Assembly (NCBI GenBank): GCA_964640175.1
Contig: CAZXFW010000009.1
Coordinates: forward strand, 1-64,000
Direction of reading: 5' to 3'
Length of the DNA stretch: 64,000 bases
Source: JACKDX01 sp964640175
Lineage (GTDB): Bacteria; Myxococcota_A; Polyangia; Polyangiales; GCA-016699535
Notes under the pieces: model-generated
Seen by the model: the letters and a program-made list of their open reading frames with translations, nothing else
What the model was told of the DNA's origin: nothing
The model's database searches: none
Part shown: positions 26,022 through 35,076 of the stretch, piece by piece
Layout: each line of letters begins with the position of its first letter
How positions within the stretch are numbered: the first letter of the stretch is position 1
Made by a program: the position numbers and the translations under genes

Positions 26022-26429
26022 AGTAAAAAAGAACCGGGTCCACATTCCCTCCACCAAAAGGCAATCGCGTGATCGGGCCAGCTCCACAAGTTCCTGGGCT
26101 TGCTGCGCACTGCAAGTAAATGTTTTTTCGCATAACACGTGTTTACCGTGCTCTAGGAACAACTTGGCATGTTCAAAGTGATAAGAATTGGGTGTGGCGA
26201 CATGAACAATGGCGATATCGGGATCGCTCGCAAGATCCGCATAACTTCCGTAACCGCGGGGCACCCCAAGTTTCTGCGCCAATGCCTGTGCCTTTTCCAG
26301 TGAACGGGATCCGATAGCGCATAACTCCGATTGCGGATGATCAATGATGGCCTTGGCAAATGTTTTGGCCATGCTTCCGGTACCCGCGATGCCCCAGCGA
26401 ATACGGCGTGCGCACGACTTGTTATCCAT
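25953..26429 (-). pseudogene. 5' half of a Gfo/Idh/MocA oxidoreductase
   Basis: A Rossmann fold with GIAGTGSMAKTFAKAI, YADLASDPDIAIVHVATPNS and GKHVLCEKTFTCSAQQA is clear up to EGMWTRFF (near 26030). The family motif EKP reads EKT here. Intact members are about 330 residues and continue into an alpha/beta C-terminal domain, which is missing. The frame instead runs on antisense into the thioesterase gene until a chance stop at 25953. Start ATG at 26429. A truncated, probably inactive gene. Confidence 0.8.
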
Positions 26430-26496
26430 AGAGGATCTGGCTACGGCTTTTTGGTCCCGCTTTCAAGGTGCGCTCGCGCGATCAACAGAGTAGCGG

Positions 26497-26865
26497 TTAA
26501 TCATCATCTGCAGCGCATACGATGACGGAAAAGCTTGGAGGAACTTGATACCCCATCTGATCCCCGGTTCCACATTGGTAGGGAACATCGCCACAAACAA
26601 GCACCCCTGGATTGGCTAGACAATCACTATCCTGCTGTCTCGACATGGCACAAAACGCGATTCTTTCCTCCACACGTCCCTGTTTGAGTGTTTCCACACA
26701 AGCATGCGGACAGTTTTCATCTTGCCAGAGGGGTTCTTTTCCATCTTCTTGCACGCAGTTTAATGCCGTATTCCCATCGCAGTATGCATCGCCTGTGGAG
26801 CAGGGTTCATCCGCGCAACTAGCCAAAGAACCAACAAGCAGCATAGCGATTAGTGCTTTTGTCAT
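26497..26865 (-). CDS. Cys-rich lipoprotein, hypothetical
   Basis: The start at ATG 26865 gives a signal ending in LASC. The mature 104-residue protein has nine further Cys residues in short modules (CSTGDAYCDGNTALNC, CPHAC, a late CGDVPYQC and VIVC), typical of small disulfide-rich surface lipoproteins in myxobacteria-like genomes. Function unknown. The longer open frame upstream has no signal and was not used. Confidence 0.7.
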   Translation of the reverse strand: MTKALIAMLLVGSLASCADEPCSTGDAYCDGNTALNCVQEDGKEPLWQDENCPHACVETLKQGRVEERIAFCAMSRQQDSDCLANPGVLVCGDVPYQCGTGDQMGYQVPPSFSVIVCAADDD

Positions 26866-27129
26866 AATCCCTCCATCACAGCTTTCTGTGATGGTCCCTG
26901 AGTGCAAGACATATGCCAGTTATTTTACACAATTACTTGGCTAGGGGAGTGAAGTGATGTGTGGTTGCGCCATCACAGTGTGGCAATTCAAATACACGAG
27001 ATAGAAACTCCGCCGTATGTAGCGCTAATACCTCCGAGCGTTCGAATTAACTGTTTCGAGCCGCTCGCCCGCTACGGCGCAAGTGTCCATTGCATGATCT
27101 GGAAGCCATCGGGTCCATCGTAATCCGCA

Positions 27130-28381
27130 GTGAGCCAAGGGCCTAAGCGTACCATGCCGTCGGCATCGGATCCACTGGTCCGTTACTTTGCGATGGCGCG
27201 CGGTCTTCAAGACAAGGGCGCCGGATACGACGTTGCTGCCTTGGAGATGACGAAGTGGTTTGACACCAATTATCACTACATCGTTCCTGCGCTCGCGAGC
27301 GGACAGGCGTTCAAGCTCGATGCGTCCAAGATCGTGGCCGAGATCGAGGAGGCGCGCTCGGTTCGGCTTGCCGTTGTTTCCCACGACGACCATCGGTTCG
27401 TTCCCGCAGACCAACGACGTGCGCGGCGCGCGTGCAGCGTGGCGTGCAGGGCGGATGTCCGAAAAGGACTATGACACCTTCCTGAAGGATGAGACGCGCA
27501 AGTGCGTTGAGAGGCAGGAGCGGATCGGGATCGACGTCCTTGTCCACGGCGAGTTTGAGCGCACCGATATGGTTGAATACTTTGGAGAGAAGCTCGATGG
27601 TTTTGCGTTCACCCAAAATGGCTGGGTGCAAAGCTACGGCTCGCGTTGTGTGAAGCCGCCGGTTTTGTTTGGTGATGTTGCACGGCCACACGCCATGACG
27701 GTAGCATGGTCTGCGTATGCGCAATCGCTCACTCAACGTCCTATGAAAGGCATGCTGACTGGGCCTGTGACCATTTTGCAGTGGTCGTTTGTGCGCGATG
27801 ACCAGCCTCGCAGCGAGAGTTGCAAACAGATCGCGCTCGCGCTCCGCGACGAGGTGACCGACCTCGAGGCGGCGGGGATCTCGATGATCCAAGTCGATGA
27901 GCCCGCGATCCGCGAAGGTCTCCCGCTCCGTCGCGACGATTGGAAGGCGTACCTCCGCTGGGCCGTAGACTCGTTCCGCCTCGCGACCAGCGGCGTCCGG
28001 GATGAGACGCAGATCCACACGCACATGTGCTACTCGGAGTTCGGCGACATCCTCGACGCGATCGCCGAGATGGACGCCGACGTGCTCTCCATCGAGACCT
28101 CGCGCTCAAAGATGGAGCTTTTGGTCGATTTCGCACGCTTCCGCTACCCGAACGAGATCGGGCCCGGCGTCTACGACATCCATTCGCCGCGTGTGCCCAC
28201 GCTGGGCGAGATGGTGGAACTGCTCGAACGCGCGGGGCAGGTCCTGCCGGCGGCCCAGCTCTGGGTGAACCCCGACTGCGGCCTCAAGACCCGCGGCTGG
28301 CCGGAGGTCGAGGCCGCACTTACTCACATGGTGGAGGCGGCGCGTCTAGCTCGCGAGCGGCATGCCGCGCAGAAGACGTGA
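27130..28381 (+). pseudogene. metE remnant: 5'-truncated and internally deleted
   Basis: B12-independent methionine synthase. One frame (from about 27160) carries the segment DPLVRYFAMARG, then AALEMTKWFDTNYHYIVP, which lies near residue 100 of normal MetE. Near 27360 the homology jumps to another frame at LPLFPTTTIGSFPQT, the start of the catalytic domain, so about 290 residues are missing and the junction is out of frame. The first 95 or so residues are also absent. Downstream the catalytic barrel is complete, including the zinc ligands (THMCYSEF His and Cys, IETSRS Glu, NPDCGLKTR Cys). Translation of the barrel alone from an internal start cannot be excluded. Confidence 0.85.
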
Positions 28382-28617
28382 ACGGAGAGAAATTCGACCC
28401 GGCTCACTGTCCGTTGTGCGGGCAGCCCAACGACTGTGCGATGCTGGACGGTAAGTCGACGTGCTGGTGTTTCGAGGAGCAAATCTCAGCAGAAGTTCTT
28501 GAACGTGTACCTCTTGCCGCGCAAGGCAACGCTTGCGTCTGCAAGCGTTGCGGGACATCCAAGACGGACCCCTACGAACGGCTTCGACGGGCGCAGGAGC
28601 TTTTGAAAGGGCGCTGA
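28378..28617 (+). CDS. Cysteine-rich CWC-type small protein
   Basis: A 79-residue protein with CPLCGQPNDCAM and CWC in the first half and CVCKRCG in the second, matching the cysteine-rich CWC family, probably zinc binding. GTG at 28378 overlaps the metE-frame stop (GTGA), so it was translationally coupled to metE and may survive as a small passenger of that operon. Function unknown. Confidence 0.7.
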   Translation: MNGEKFDPAHCPLCGQPNDCAMLDGKSTCWCFEEQISAEVLERVPLAAQGNACVCKRCGTSKTDPYERLRRAQELLKGR

Positions 28618-28660
28618 CTCAATTTCAGCCCACTCTCGGATCAATGACGATGCAGTTGCA

Positions 28661-28797
28661 AGCCTAGGGATTTCAAAGGATGAATTTGAGGTTCAGGTTG
28701 TGATCCTGGCAAGCGTCCTTTCAAGCGAACGCGATTGAAAAAAGGTCGCGGCCCGCAGTCGCGGGGCTTGTTGGGAGGCCGGAGGATTGAGTTGCGG
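28661..28797 (-). repeat. IS91-type terminal repeat, copy B
   Basis: A 137-base block, nearly identical and inverted relative to 30919-31055. It begins on this strand with CCGCAACTCAATCCTCCGGC and ends GAAATCCCTAGGCT. It adjoins the 3' part of a decayed IS91-type transposase on the same strand, so it is probably the 3' terminus of that element. Confidence 0.9.
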
Positions 28798-28985
28798 CTG
28801 GTTCGTCATCCCAGAAACGGAGCTGCAAGTTTTCGCCTTCGTCCGGTTTCGGTCCTGGGACCACTTGGCTTCGGTCTTTGGCGTGTGCAGCAAGGACGCC
28901 GTGATAACGCAGCAGATGAAATCTCGGTACGTATTTTTTCACAGGAAGGCTGTCACGGCCCGCCCAGCGTCGGAGGACTCTTGAG
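28721..28985 (-). pseudogene. IS91-family transposase 3' remnant
   Basis: The minus strand reads YVPRFHLLRYHGVLAAHAKD, then RSQVVPGPKP, matching the conserved C-terminal block (PPRFHLLRYHGVLAPHA) of IS91/IS801-type transposases. The N-terminal and catalytic parts are gone. It runs directly into terminal repeat copy B. Confidence 0.75.
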
Positions 28986-29098
28986 TGGAGGCAAAGACGC
29001 AAACTGTGCGCGCAACGACTGCTCATACAGGATGTGGATGGCTGCCGCTGCGAGTTCAACGCCCAAGCGTTGGCATGAATATTGCTGGGTTATTCTTC

Positions 29099-30514
29099 AT
29101 GACTGAGAACATCATCCTACCTACTGCCTCATATGGCCTACTGTGTGCGCTGGTTTTGGCTGTAATGAGTTGCGAATCCAGCGGATCTACGGACCTGGAA
29201 AAGCACGGCGCAGGTCAAAATCTGGGGCTGGTTCCCAATCCAGCCCTACCTTGGGAGCATGAAACGCTCCTGAGTTACGCGCCGTTTCAGGGGACTCTCG
29301 TGGTTGATGGCATCAGTAAAGATGATCCTGCGCAGGGATACCTTGGCGATTGTAGCGCAATCGCCTCATTCGTCGCATTGGCTAACCAAAATGCTTCGTG
29401 GATTGAGAACGCTATCACGCAGGATACATCTGGCTACATCAAAGTTCGTTTGCACGTTTCGTCGGATGACGCTGCAGGCAATCTGCCTGATCCAGTAACG
29501 TTCGCGGCGGATGGGTTGGTCAAGGATTACCTTGTGTCTGGATTGCCCGGCCGCTCGATCGGATTGGACCGGATCGTTGAGCCTTACACTCTGTATGAGT
29601 TCTTAATTACTTCGGAATTCCCAGCAGCCAAAGACCGGCCCCTCGATCGGCCGCCGAATTTTCACTACGCTCGCAGCAGCGCGCCAGGTGAACTCTGGGT
29701 AGCCGCACTCGAAAAAGGACTCGCTGTCTATCGCTCGCAATACAAGCCCTCGAAGGTTGTCAGCGGATATGACAGCCTGGATTACGGCAATCCCATGTCT
29801 GTGATTACTGGAGTTCCAACAACCACCCTCGATCTTGGCTCGCTCGATCTGGCTATCGTAGCATCCGCGCTGCAGGCAGCTTTTGCAACAGGACCTGCAG
29901 CGGTCATTGTCGCAACATGGGAAGAGCAAACGCTCATCGATGCGCAGTTGCTTGCTAGACATGCTTACGCCTTAACAGAAATCGCGGGCAGCGGCGATAC
30001 AATGCAGGTGCGGTTGCGCAATCCCCATGGGCCACAACAGGACATTTGGCTCTCGATCCAAAGCCTCATGTCATCGTTTGCGTGGATGAAAATATTGGGA
30101 CATCCTTCGCAGTTTCTTTCTGCGGAGTTTATCGCGCATGCCAGCAAGTTCACCAGCAACTACGCCACCGATTGTGTAATCAATGGCGTGGGCCAGAACT
30201 TCTGTAATGTATTGCATCCGGGTTGCCTTGCGGACACACGTTTGCCTATTGACGATGCGAGTCGCCAAGCATGGGCCAAAACAGATCCCCAATGCAACGA
30301 GACGCCTATAAATCCGATGCTCAGTTGCGGCTTGATGGCGAGCATGAGAGGAATCACAAGTGCAACGCACGAAGTACATTGTGTCTTCGATGACAATCCG
30401 AATGATGCCGTGCCTAGCATCGCTGCGTACGAGGCAGATCCGGCTTGGACACGCCTTGATTCCCTGGGAGCCCGCACTTGGGACTGCCAATCTTGCTGGT
30501 ACCGCACGTTGTAG
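29099..30514 (+). CDS. Calpain-like (family C2) cysteine protease lipoprotein
   Basis: Predicted exported, lipid-anchored protease. The start at ATG 29099 (29075 is an alternative) gives a signal ending in VMSC. The catalytic triad of calpains is complete: QGYLGDCSAIAS with Cys85, RHAYALTEI with His288, and VRLRNPHG with Asn308, in the right order and spacing; the usual RNPWG reads RNPHG. The C-terminal 150 residues contain paired Cys (CVINGVGQNFC, CQSCW) and no EF-hands, so calcium control is not evident. Length is 471 residues. It is flanked by inverted IS91-type ends and has no operon partner. Bacterial calpain-like proteins are known but substrates are mostly unknown. Confidence 0.85.
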   Translation: MTENIILPTASYGLLCALVLAVMSCESSGSTDLEKHGAGQNLGLVPNPALPWEHETLLSYAPFQGTLVVDGISKDDPAQGYLGDCSAIASFVALANQNASWIENAITQDTSGYIKVRLHVSSDDAAGNLPDPVTFAADGLVKDYLVSGLPGRSIGLDRIVEPYTLYEFLITSEFPAAKDRPLDRPPNFHYARSSAPGELWVAALEKGLAVYRSQYKPSKVVSGYDSLDYGNPMSVITGVPTTTLDLGSLDLAIVASALQAAFATGPAAVIVATWEEQTLIDAQLLARHAYALTEIAGSGDTMQVRLRNPHGPQQDIWLSIQSLMSSFAWMKILGHPSQFLSAEFIAHASKFTSNYATDCVINGVGQNFCNVLHPGCLADTRLPIDDASRQAWAKTDPQCNETPINPMLSCGLMASMRGITSATHEVHCVFDDNPNDAVPSIAAYEADPAWTRLDSLGARTWDCQSCWYRTL

Positions 30515-30711
30515 TTGAGCCACCATGGGAATCAAACCCCTTACTTCAGGGCAGGCAAATCCTTCAACATGGCGGCGCCCACTTCAAACAACACGACTTA
30601 CGTAACGCTCTGCATAAACTCAAAAACCTTCATCTTCACCTACACTTACTTCCCATCCCTTGATTCCTTTTTCACGGGGATCCTTCAGAAGGTGTCCCCT
30701 GATTACTAAGT

Positions 30712-30920
30712 GTTTGCCCACGGTGCGGCGGCAAGATGAAAATCCTCGAGTTTGTCTATACTGAAACTGGGTTCGCTAGCCGTGCACCACCGACATCGCA
30801 CTTCGCCATGCAACTTTTCTTGCCCTTCGCTGGCTGAGCTCTGCTTGGCCGCGGTGCACCGCTGCGCCCGCCAACTTGTTCACTCTTGGATTTTTCCCGG
30901 CGGGCTGTGATGCACCCGCC
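30712..30920 (+). pseudogene. IS91-family transposase 3' remnant
   Basis: The plus strand reads VCPRCGGKMKILEFVYTETG up to a stop at 30834-30836. The CPRCGG-KM block is the C-terminal zinc-like motif of IS91-type transposases. It continues into terminal repeat copy A. Orientation is opposite to the remnant at 28721-28985. The 197 bases between the calpain-like gene and this remnant hold no supported gene. Confidence 0.7.
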
Positions 30921-31055
30921 GCAACTCAATCCTCCGGCCTCCCAACAAGCCCCGCGACTGCGGGCCGCGACCTTTTTTCAATCGCGTTCGCTTGAAAGGA
31001 CGCTTGCCAGGATCACAACCTGAACCTCAAATTCATCCTTTGAAATCCCTAGGCT
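30919..31055 (+). repeat. IS91-type terminal repeat, copy A
   Basis: 137 bases, the inverted partner of 28661-28797 with almost complete identity. Together the two copies bracket about 2.1 kb containing the calpain-like gene, with both element 3' ends pointing outward. 31056-31227 holds nothing I can assign. Confidence 0.9.
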
Positions 31056-31227
31056 TTGAAAGTCGGTGCAAAGCCACCATCACCTGTCCTTCCGGCGTTG
31101 CCTACGGCGAACAAGGTGGTCCTCCCAGAATCCCCGGCGAAGCGGCTTGTTCTGTTTTGCGAATGACATCTGTAAGCTCGCCCACCCATTTTGTTGGGTA
31201 CTCGGGGTGATGTACCTGTGCCGGCTG

Positions 31228-32840
31228 CTAGTCAAGCTCACAGTCCTGTCGGTACTGCATTGTGATGGCGTTCTTGTCCTCAGTCGGATCAGTTAGACCG
31301 AGATATATAGAGTCATACTCCGGCTTTTGTGCGTGCCAACTGTACTGGAAATACTCCTCTCTGTCGGGTTCTATCGTAATCAACGTTTCACGAACGTTGG
31401 ATTCATCTTCGGTAGTAAGTATCACTTCGACCTCGAGCGGGCGGTCCGTCAGATTATCTAGAATGAACCCAATGGTACGTGTGTTGCCAGTCGAGCATTC
31501 CATGCCAAGCCACTTAGAAAACGGCAGTTCTCGCGTGTGGCCGTCATACGTGCAGCTTACAATTCTTGGATTGTGAATCTCCAGATCGGATGGATACGCA
31601 ACCGCGCCGTATCCTAGATTTCTGGCGAAGTCTGAAATCGACGCGACCCAAGTATTTGCTCTTTCAACAAACGTGAACTCATCAGGCTCTAACCAATTCT
31701 CCACTTGTCCTATCGGATTGACGGAAAGATCGGTTACTGATCGGATCGGATAAGTCTTGGGCGTTGTCCCGGATTCAACGTCAAACGCATAACGGCCTGT
31801 TAATCCTTCAGTTTGTCCACACAATGTATAGTCGAGTGGAAACACATCCCTTTGCCATCCATATCCTTCTGATCTGTCCTCGAGCACCTTTGCAGAGCAT
31901 TGTCCGCGAGCGACGCAGGATAGGACCTGCTCAACCCAACCCCCGACAGCGCCCAAACTTGTAAAGTACATAGTACACGGAAAACTATCTCTGCCCGTTC
32001 GTCCACATTGTGCATTCACATACGCTGCGTCACCTTTATCAGGGCAGGGCCGCCGCCTTGGGAGGTGACGCCAAGAACCCATGCGCTTCCATCGGTTTGC
32101 GGGACGTATAAGGGGCCTCCACTATCTCCCGGTTGAGTCAAAGCGGCAAATGCATCAGACCAGGATGACACATATGCCCAATACCGATGCGGGGACAATT
32201 CGGAGTCAGAACTAAAATCAGCCGCAAAGGTTTCCCGAATGCTAGAGAGCCGAAGCGCGGCTGTCACTGTATCGTCGTTATGCCGCTTGAAGCCCTGACC
32301 GTTGGCTTCATACCAATGATTCCCATCGATTTTTGCTTCACGTGGAAATTGGGTCAGCTCGGACAGATTCAAATGCGCATGAGCGTGCGCAAGTTCAGGT
32401 GACCTCACGGAGCGTGGCAGGTGTATGAATGCGACGTCTGCAGTGGGATGCCGAAAGACGTTCACCTCCCTCCAGGCAAACCTTTCATCGATCTGCGAGG
32501 TAGTGTGATTAAAAAAGCGAAAGGTATGTTCGGGCAAAGGAATACGGGCTGGGCTCGGTTGCATACAATGGCCTGCTGTGAGTATTAGATTTGACCTAAC
32601 CAGCATGCCGGTGCAAAATCGTGATTTGATCGTTGGCAACTCGGCGGTAACCGAAGGCCCGTCAATCAGAGCCGCACCCTCCGATTCCAAGATTACGGTA
32701 AGAGGATGGCCACCGATCGTCCCGCCGGCCAGGGGTGAGTTGTCCCCGTCTGTCGTTTCCGGGAGCGATGCTGAACAGCCCACCATGATGATTAGACCTA
32801 GTTTCAAGGAAATTGATCTCGAGTGATGGCGCATACGCAT
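31228..32840 (-). pseudogene. Trypsin-like (S1) protease lipoprotein with one frameshift
   Basis: The first frame starts at ATG 32840 (or 32834) with a signal ending in MVGC and encodes an S1 protease domain with all three catalytic motifs: LTAGHC (His), TADVAFIHL (Asp) and GDSGGPL (Ser). It breaks off at GVTSQGGG. The second frame takes up directly at PCPDKGDAAYVNAQCG (near 32045) and continues 270 residues to 31228. Restoring a single lost base in the GGCGGCGGCCC run rejoins them into about 537 residues. The C-terminal 250 residues are unassigned. It could be a true pseudogene, a sequencing error in the G/C run, or a programmed shift; the first is assumed. Confidence 0.75.
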
Positions 32841-33054
32841 GTGTAAGGCAATAAACGTGCCTGACCCCCGCCTACCTACTGCCGTACCTTGGACCGCCTC
32901 ACCTTCCCGCGATGGAGCAACTGGCAACTAAGAGGTTGCTTACAAAGGATAAACAACAGTCTGCTGCGGCGCGAAGGATTGGTTTCAAGCAGGCATGATT
33001 GGCCCCACCTCCGGTGACCGGTACCCGGTCAGGGGTTGAGAATCGGCGTGAAAT

Positions 33055-33613
33055 TTAGGGGGTGAGCAAAGGCTGGGTTTTGCCCCAAAGGTAGGTCTGG
33101 ATGCTGTGGCACAGGAAGTCAAAGATGTTGCGCAAACAGCGCACCGATGTGTTGGTCCAAACGGCTCGCAAGCCTAAAGACATCCTGCATCCGCGTTTGG
33201 ATGCTTCGCCAACTCAGCCGCTGGCTACCGGCAAGATAAGCCAGCATCCCCTTATGCCCGCGCCGAGCGCCTGCTTTTTGTCCCGTGCGTTCTTTGGACG
33301 CATGACGCGTCTTGCATGGCGGGTCACTACTGGGCGGCTTGTGCGAGCTAGCGCTATCAAATCGTACCCGCATCTCCAAGTCCGCCACACGAAGCCGCAG
33401 TCGTTCGTTCTCGCTGCGATACTGTTCGGCGCGACGTTCGGAAATCTCTAGCCGGACCATCATCGCCGCCAGCTGCTTTTCTAACTGCTCAATCCTCGCC
33501 AGCGCCTCGCCTAACTGCATACTCAGCTTAGATCTCACCTTTTCCACACTGTCGATCCTCTGGCGACTTCTAACCCCACCCTGACTAGGTACTAGGTGAC
33601 ATTTCTGCCTCAT
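33055..33613 (-). pseudogene. IS66-family transposase remnant
   Basis: The first frame has the IS66 N-terminal coiled-coil (EQYRSENERLRLRVADLE), then SHKPPSSDPP and GQKAGARRGHKGM. After LAYLAGSQRL it jumps past the catalytic region, and the C-terminal end (RNIFDFLCHSIQTYL, then LLTP and a stop at 33055-33057) is in another frame. Large internal deletion; inactive. Confidence 0.8.
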
Positions 33614-33643
33614 GACATAGGCAACATAAACAACCGACGGTCC

Positions 33644-34876
33644 CTAGGCTACGCGTTTCGGTCGCTGACTGCTGGAGCGGGGATGATCCGAAATTGGCTG
33701 CGAAATCAGGCGCTCGATCCGCGACAGCGTGGAACGCTCGGCTGCGGTGCAAAACGAAATTGCTGCACCAAACGCACCGCCGCGGGCTGTACGGCCAATG
33801 CGATGCACGTAACTTTCAGGGTCATCTGGCATATCGTAGTTCACGACGTGCGACACGTCGTCGACATCCAAACCGCGGGCGGCCACATCGGTCGCGACCA
33901 GCACCTGCAGAGCACCGCCACGAAAACGGTTCAAGGTACGCTGCCGGGCGTTTTGCGATTTGTTGCCGTGGATGGCATCGGCCACAATGCCCGCTCCCGC
34001 CAACACAGTCGCCACGCGATTTGCTCCGCGCTTGGTGCGCGTAAAGACCAGAGCGCGGGTCACATCCGGCTCACGCAACAAACTATCCAGGGCCGCACGC
34101 TTCGCAGACGGCTCTAAGAACCAAACCGATTGAGTTATTTGAACAGGTGTTGACGACTGCTTGGCAACGCTGATCCGCACCGGATCGCGTAGCAGCGACC
34201 GAACCATGGGCTCTAGACTTGGTGGAGTTGTCGCTGAAAACAAGAACGTTTGGCGTTGCTTGGGCAGCATGCCGACAACGCGTCGAATCGCGGGCAAAAA
34301 CCCCTGATCAAGCATGCGGTCGAACTCATCCAGCACGAACATCGAGATGCCTGACAAATCGATGTGGTCTTGGGCTGCCAGATCGCAAAGCCTGCCCGGA
34401 GTGGCAATCACCATGTCTACGCCGCGACGAAGCTCTCTGACCTGGGCACCCTGGCGCACACCGCCATAGACAACGACATGCCGCAGGTTACTGCCCTTTC
34501 CGTACGTCCTAACACTGTCCCCGATTTGAGCTGCCAGCTCGCGGGTAGGCGCCAATATCAACGTGCGTGCTGAACAGCTTGGTTGCGGCCGACGGCCATT
34601 GCGGCCCATCAGCCTCGGAGCCGTGGGATGCGCAGTGTGTAAGAGCTGGTGCAGAATCGGCAACACATAGGCAGCCGTTTTGCCGGTGCCGGTGCGCGCA
34701 CACCCTAGAACGTCGCGGCCATTTAGCGCGGCCGGTATCGCTTGCGCCTGAATCGGCGTCGGCTGCTCGTAGCCGGCCTTGCCAATCGCGCGCAGCAAAA
34801 GTGGATCTAACCCTAGCGATGCAAAGCTCGGGGATTCGCTGCTTGGTTCAGTTGTTAACGTATTTTCGTTTTTCAT
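33644..34876 (-). CDS. rhlE: DEAD-box RNA helicase, RhlE-like
   Basis: ATP-dependent RNA helicase. The start at ATG 34876 has GGAG seven bases upstream. All motifs are present in order: the Q motif (FASLGL...PTPIQAQAIP), ARTGTGKT (I), PTRELAAQI (Ia), TPGRL (Ib), a motif II that reads DEFD (residues 183-186) instead of DEAD, FSATT (III), ATDVAARGLD (V) and HRIGRTARG (VI). At 410 residues with a short basic tail it matches RhlE-type helicases involved in ribosome assembly and RNA turnover, often cold-induced. The Ala-to-Phe change in motif II is unusual. It stands alone. Confidence 0.9.
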   Translation of the reverse strand: MKNENTLTTEPSSESPSFASLGLDPLLLRAIGKAGYEQPTPIQAQAIPAALNGRDVLGCARTGTGKTAAYVLPILHQLLHTAHPTAPRLMGRNGRRPQPSCSARTLILAPTRELAAQIGDSVRTYGKGSNLRHVVVYGGVRQGAQVRELRRGVDMVIATPGRLCDLAAQDHIDLSGISMFVLDEFDRMLDQGFLPAIRRVVGMLPKQRQTFLFSATTPPSLEPMVRSLLRDPVRISVAKQSSTPVQITQSVWFLEPSAKRAALDSLLREPDVTRALVFTRTKRGANRVATVLAGAGIVADAIHGNKSQNARQRTLNRFRGGALQVLVATDVAARGLDVDDVSHVVNYDMPDDPESYVHRIGRTARGGAFGAAISFCTAAERSTLSRIERLISQPISDHPRSSSQRPKRVA

Positions 34877-35076
34877 GACTTTCTCCTTACAAAACCGCCG
34901 GACACCGACTTGTCCGCGATTCCCTTTCTTCAAGGAGAGAGCCGAAAAAGACGAATAACCAGAACGTTCAGGGCACGTTATAGCGAATCTATCCCCAACC
35001 GCAACCCTGGGTTTTCCAAAGGCATCGCCGTTCATTGGGGTTGCGCGTTCACCGAGCCGTGGTAACTCTGAGTGCA

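Noticed and set aside
30523..30560. GGGAATCAAACCCC, looking like the T-arm end of a tRNA
   Set aside because: The 5-bp T-stem does not pair and no cloverleaf forms upstream or downstream.
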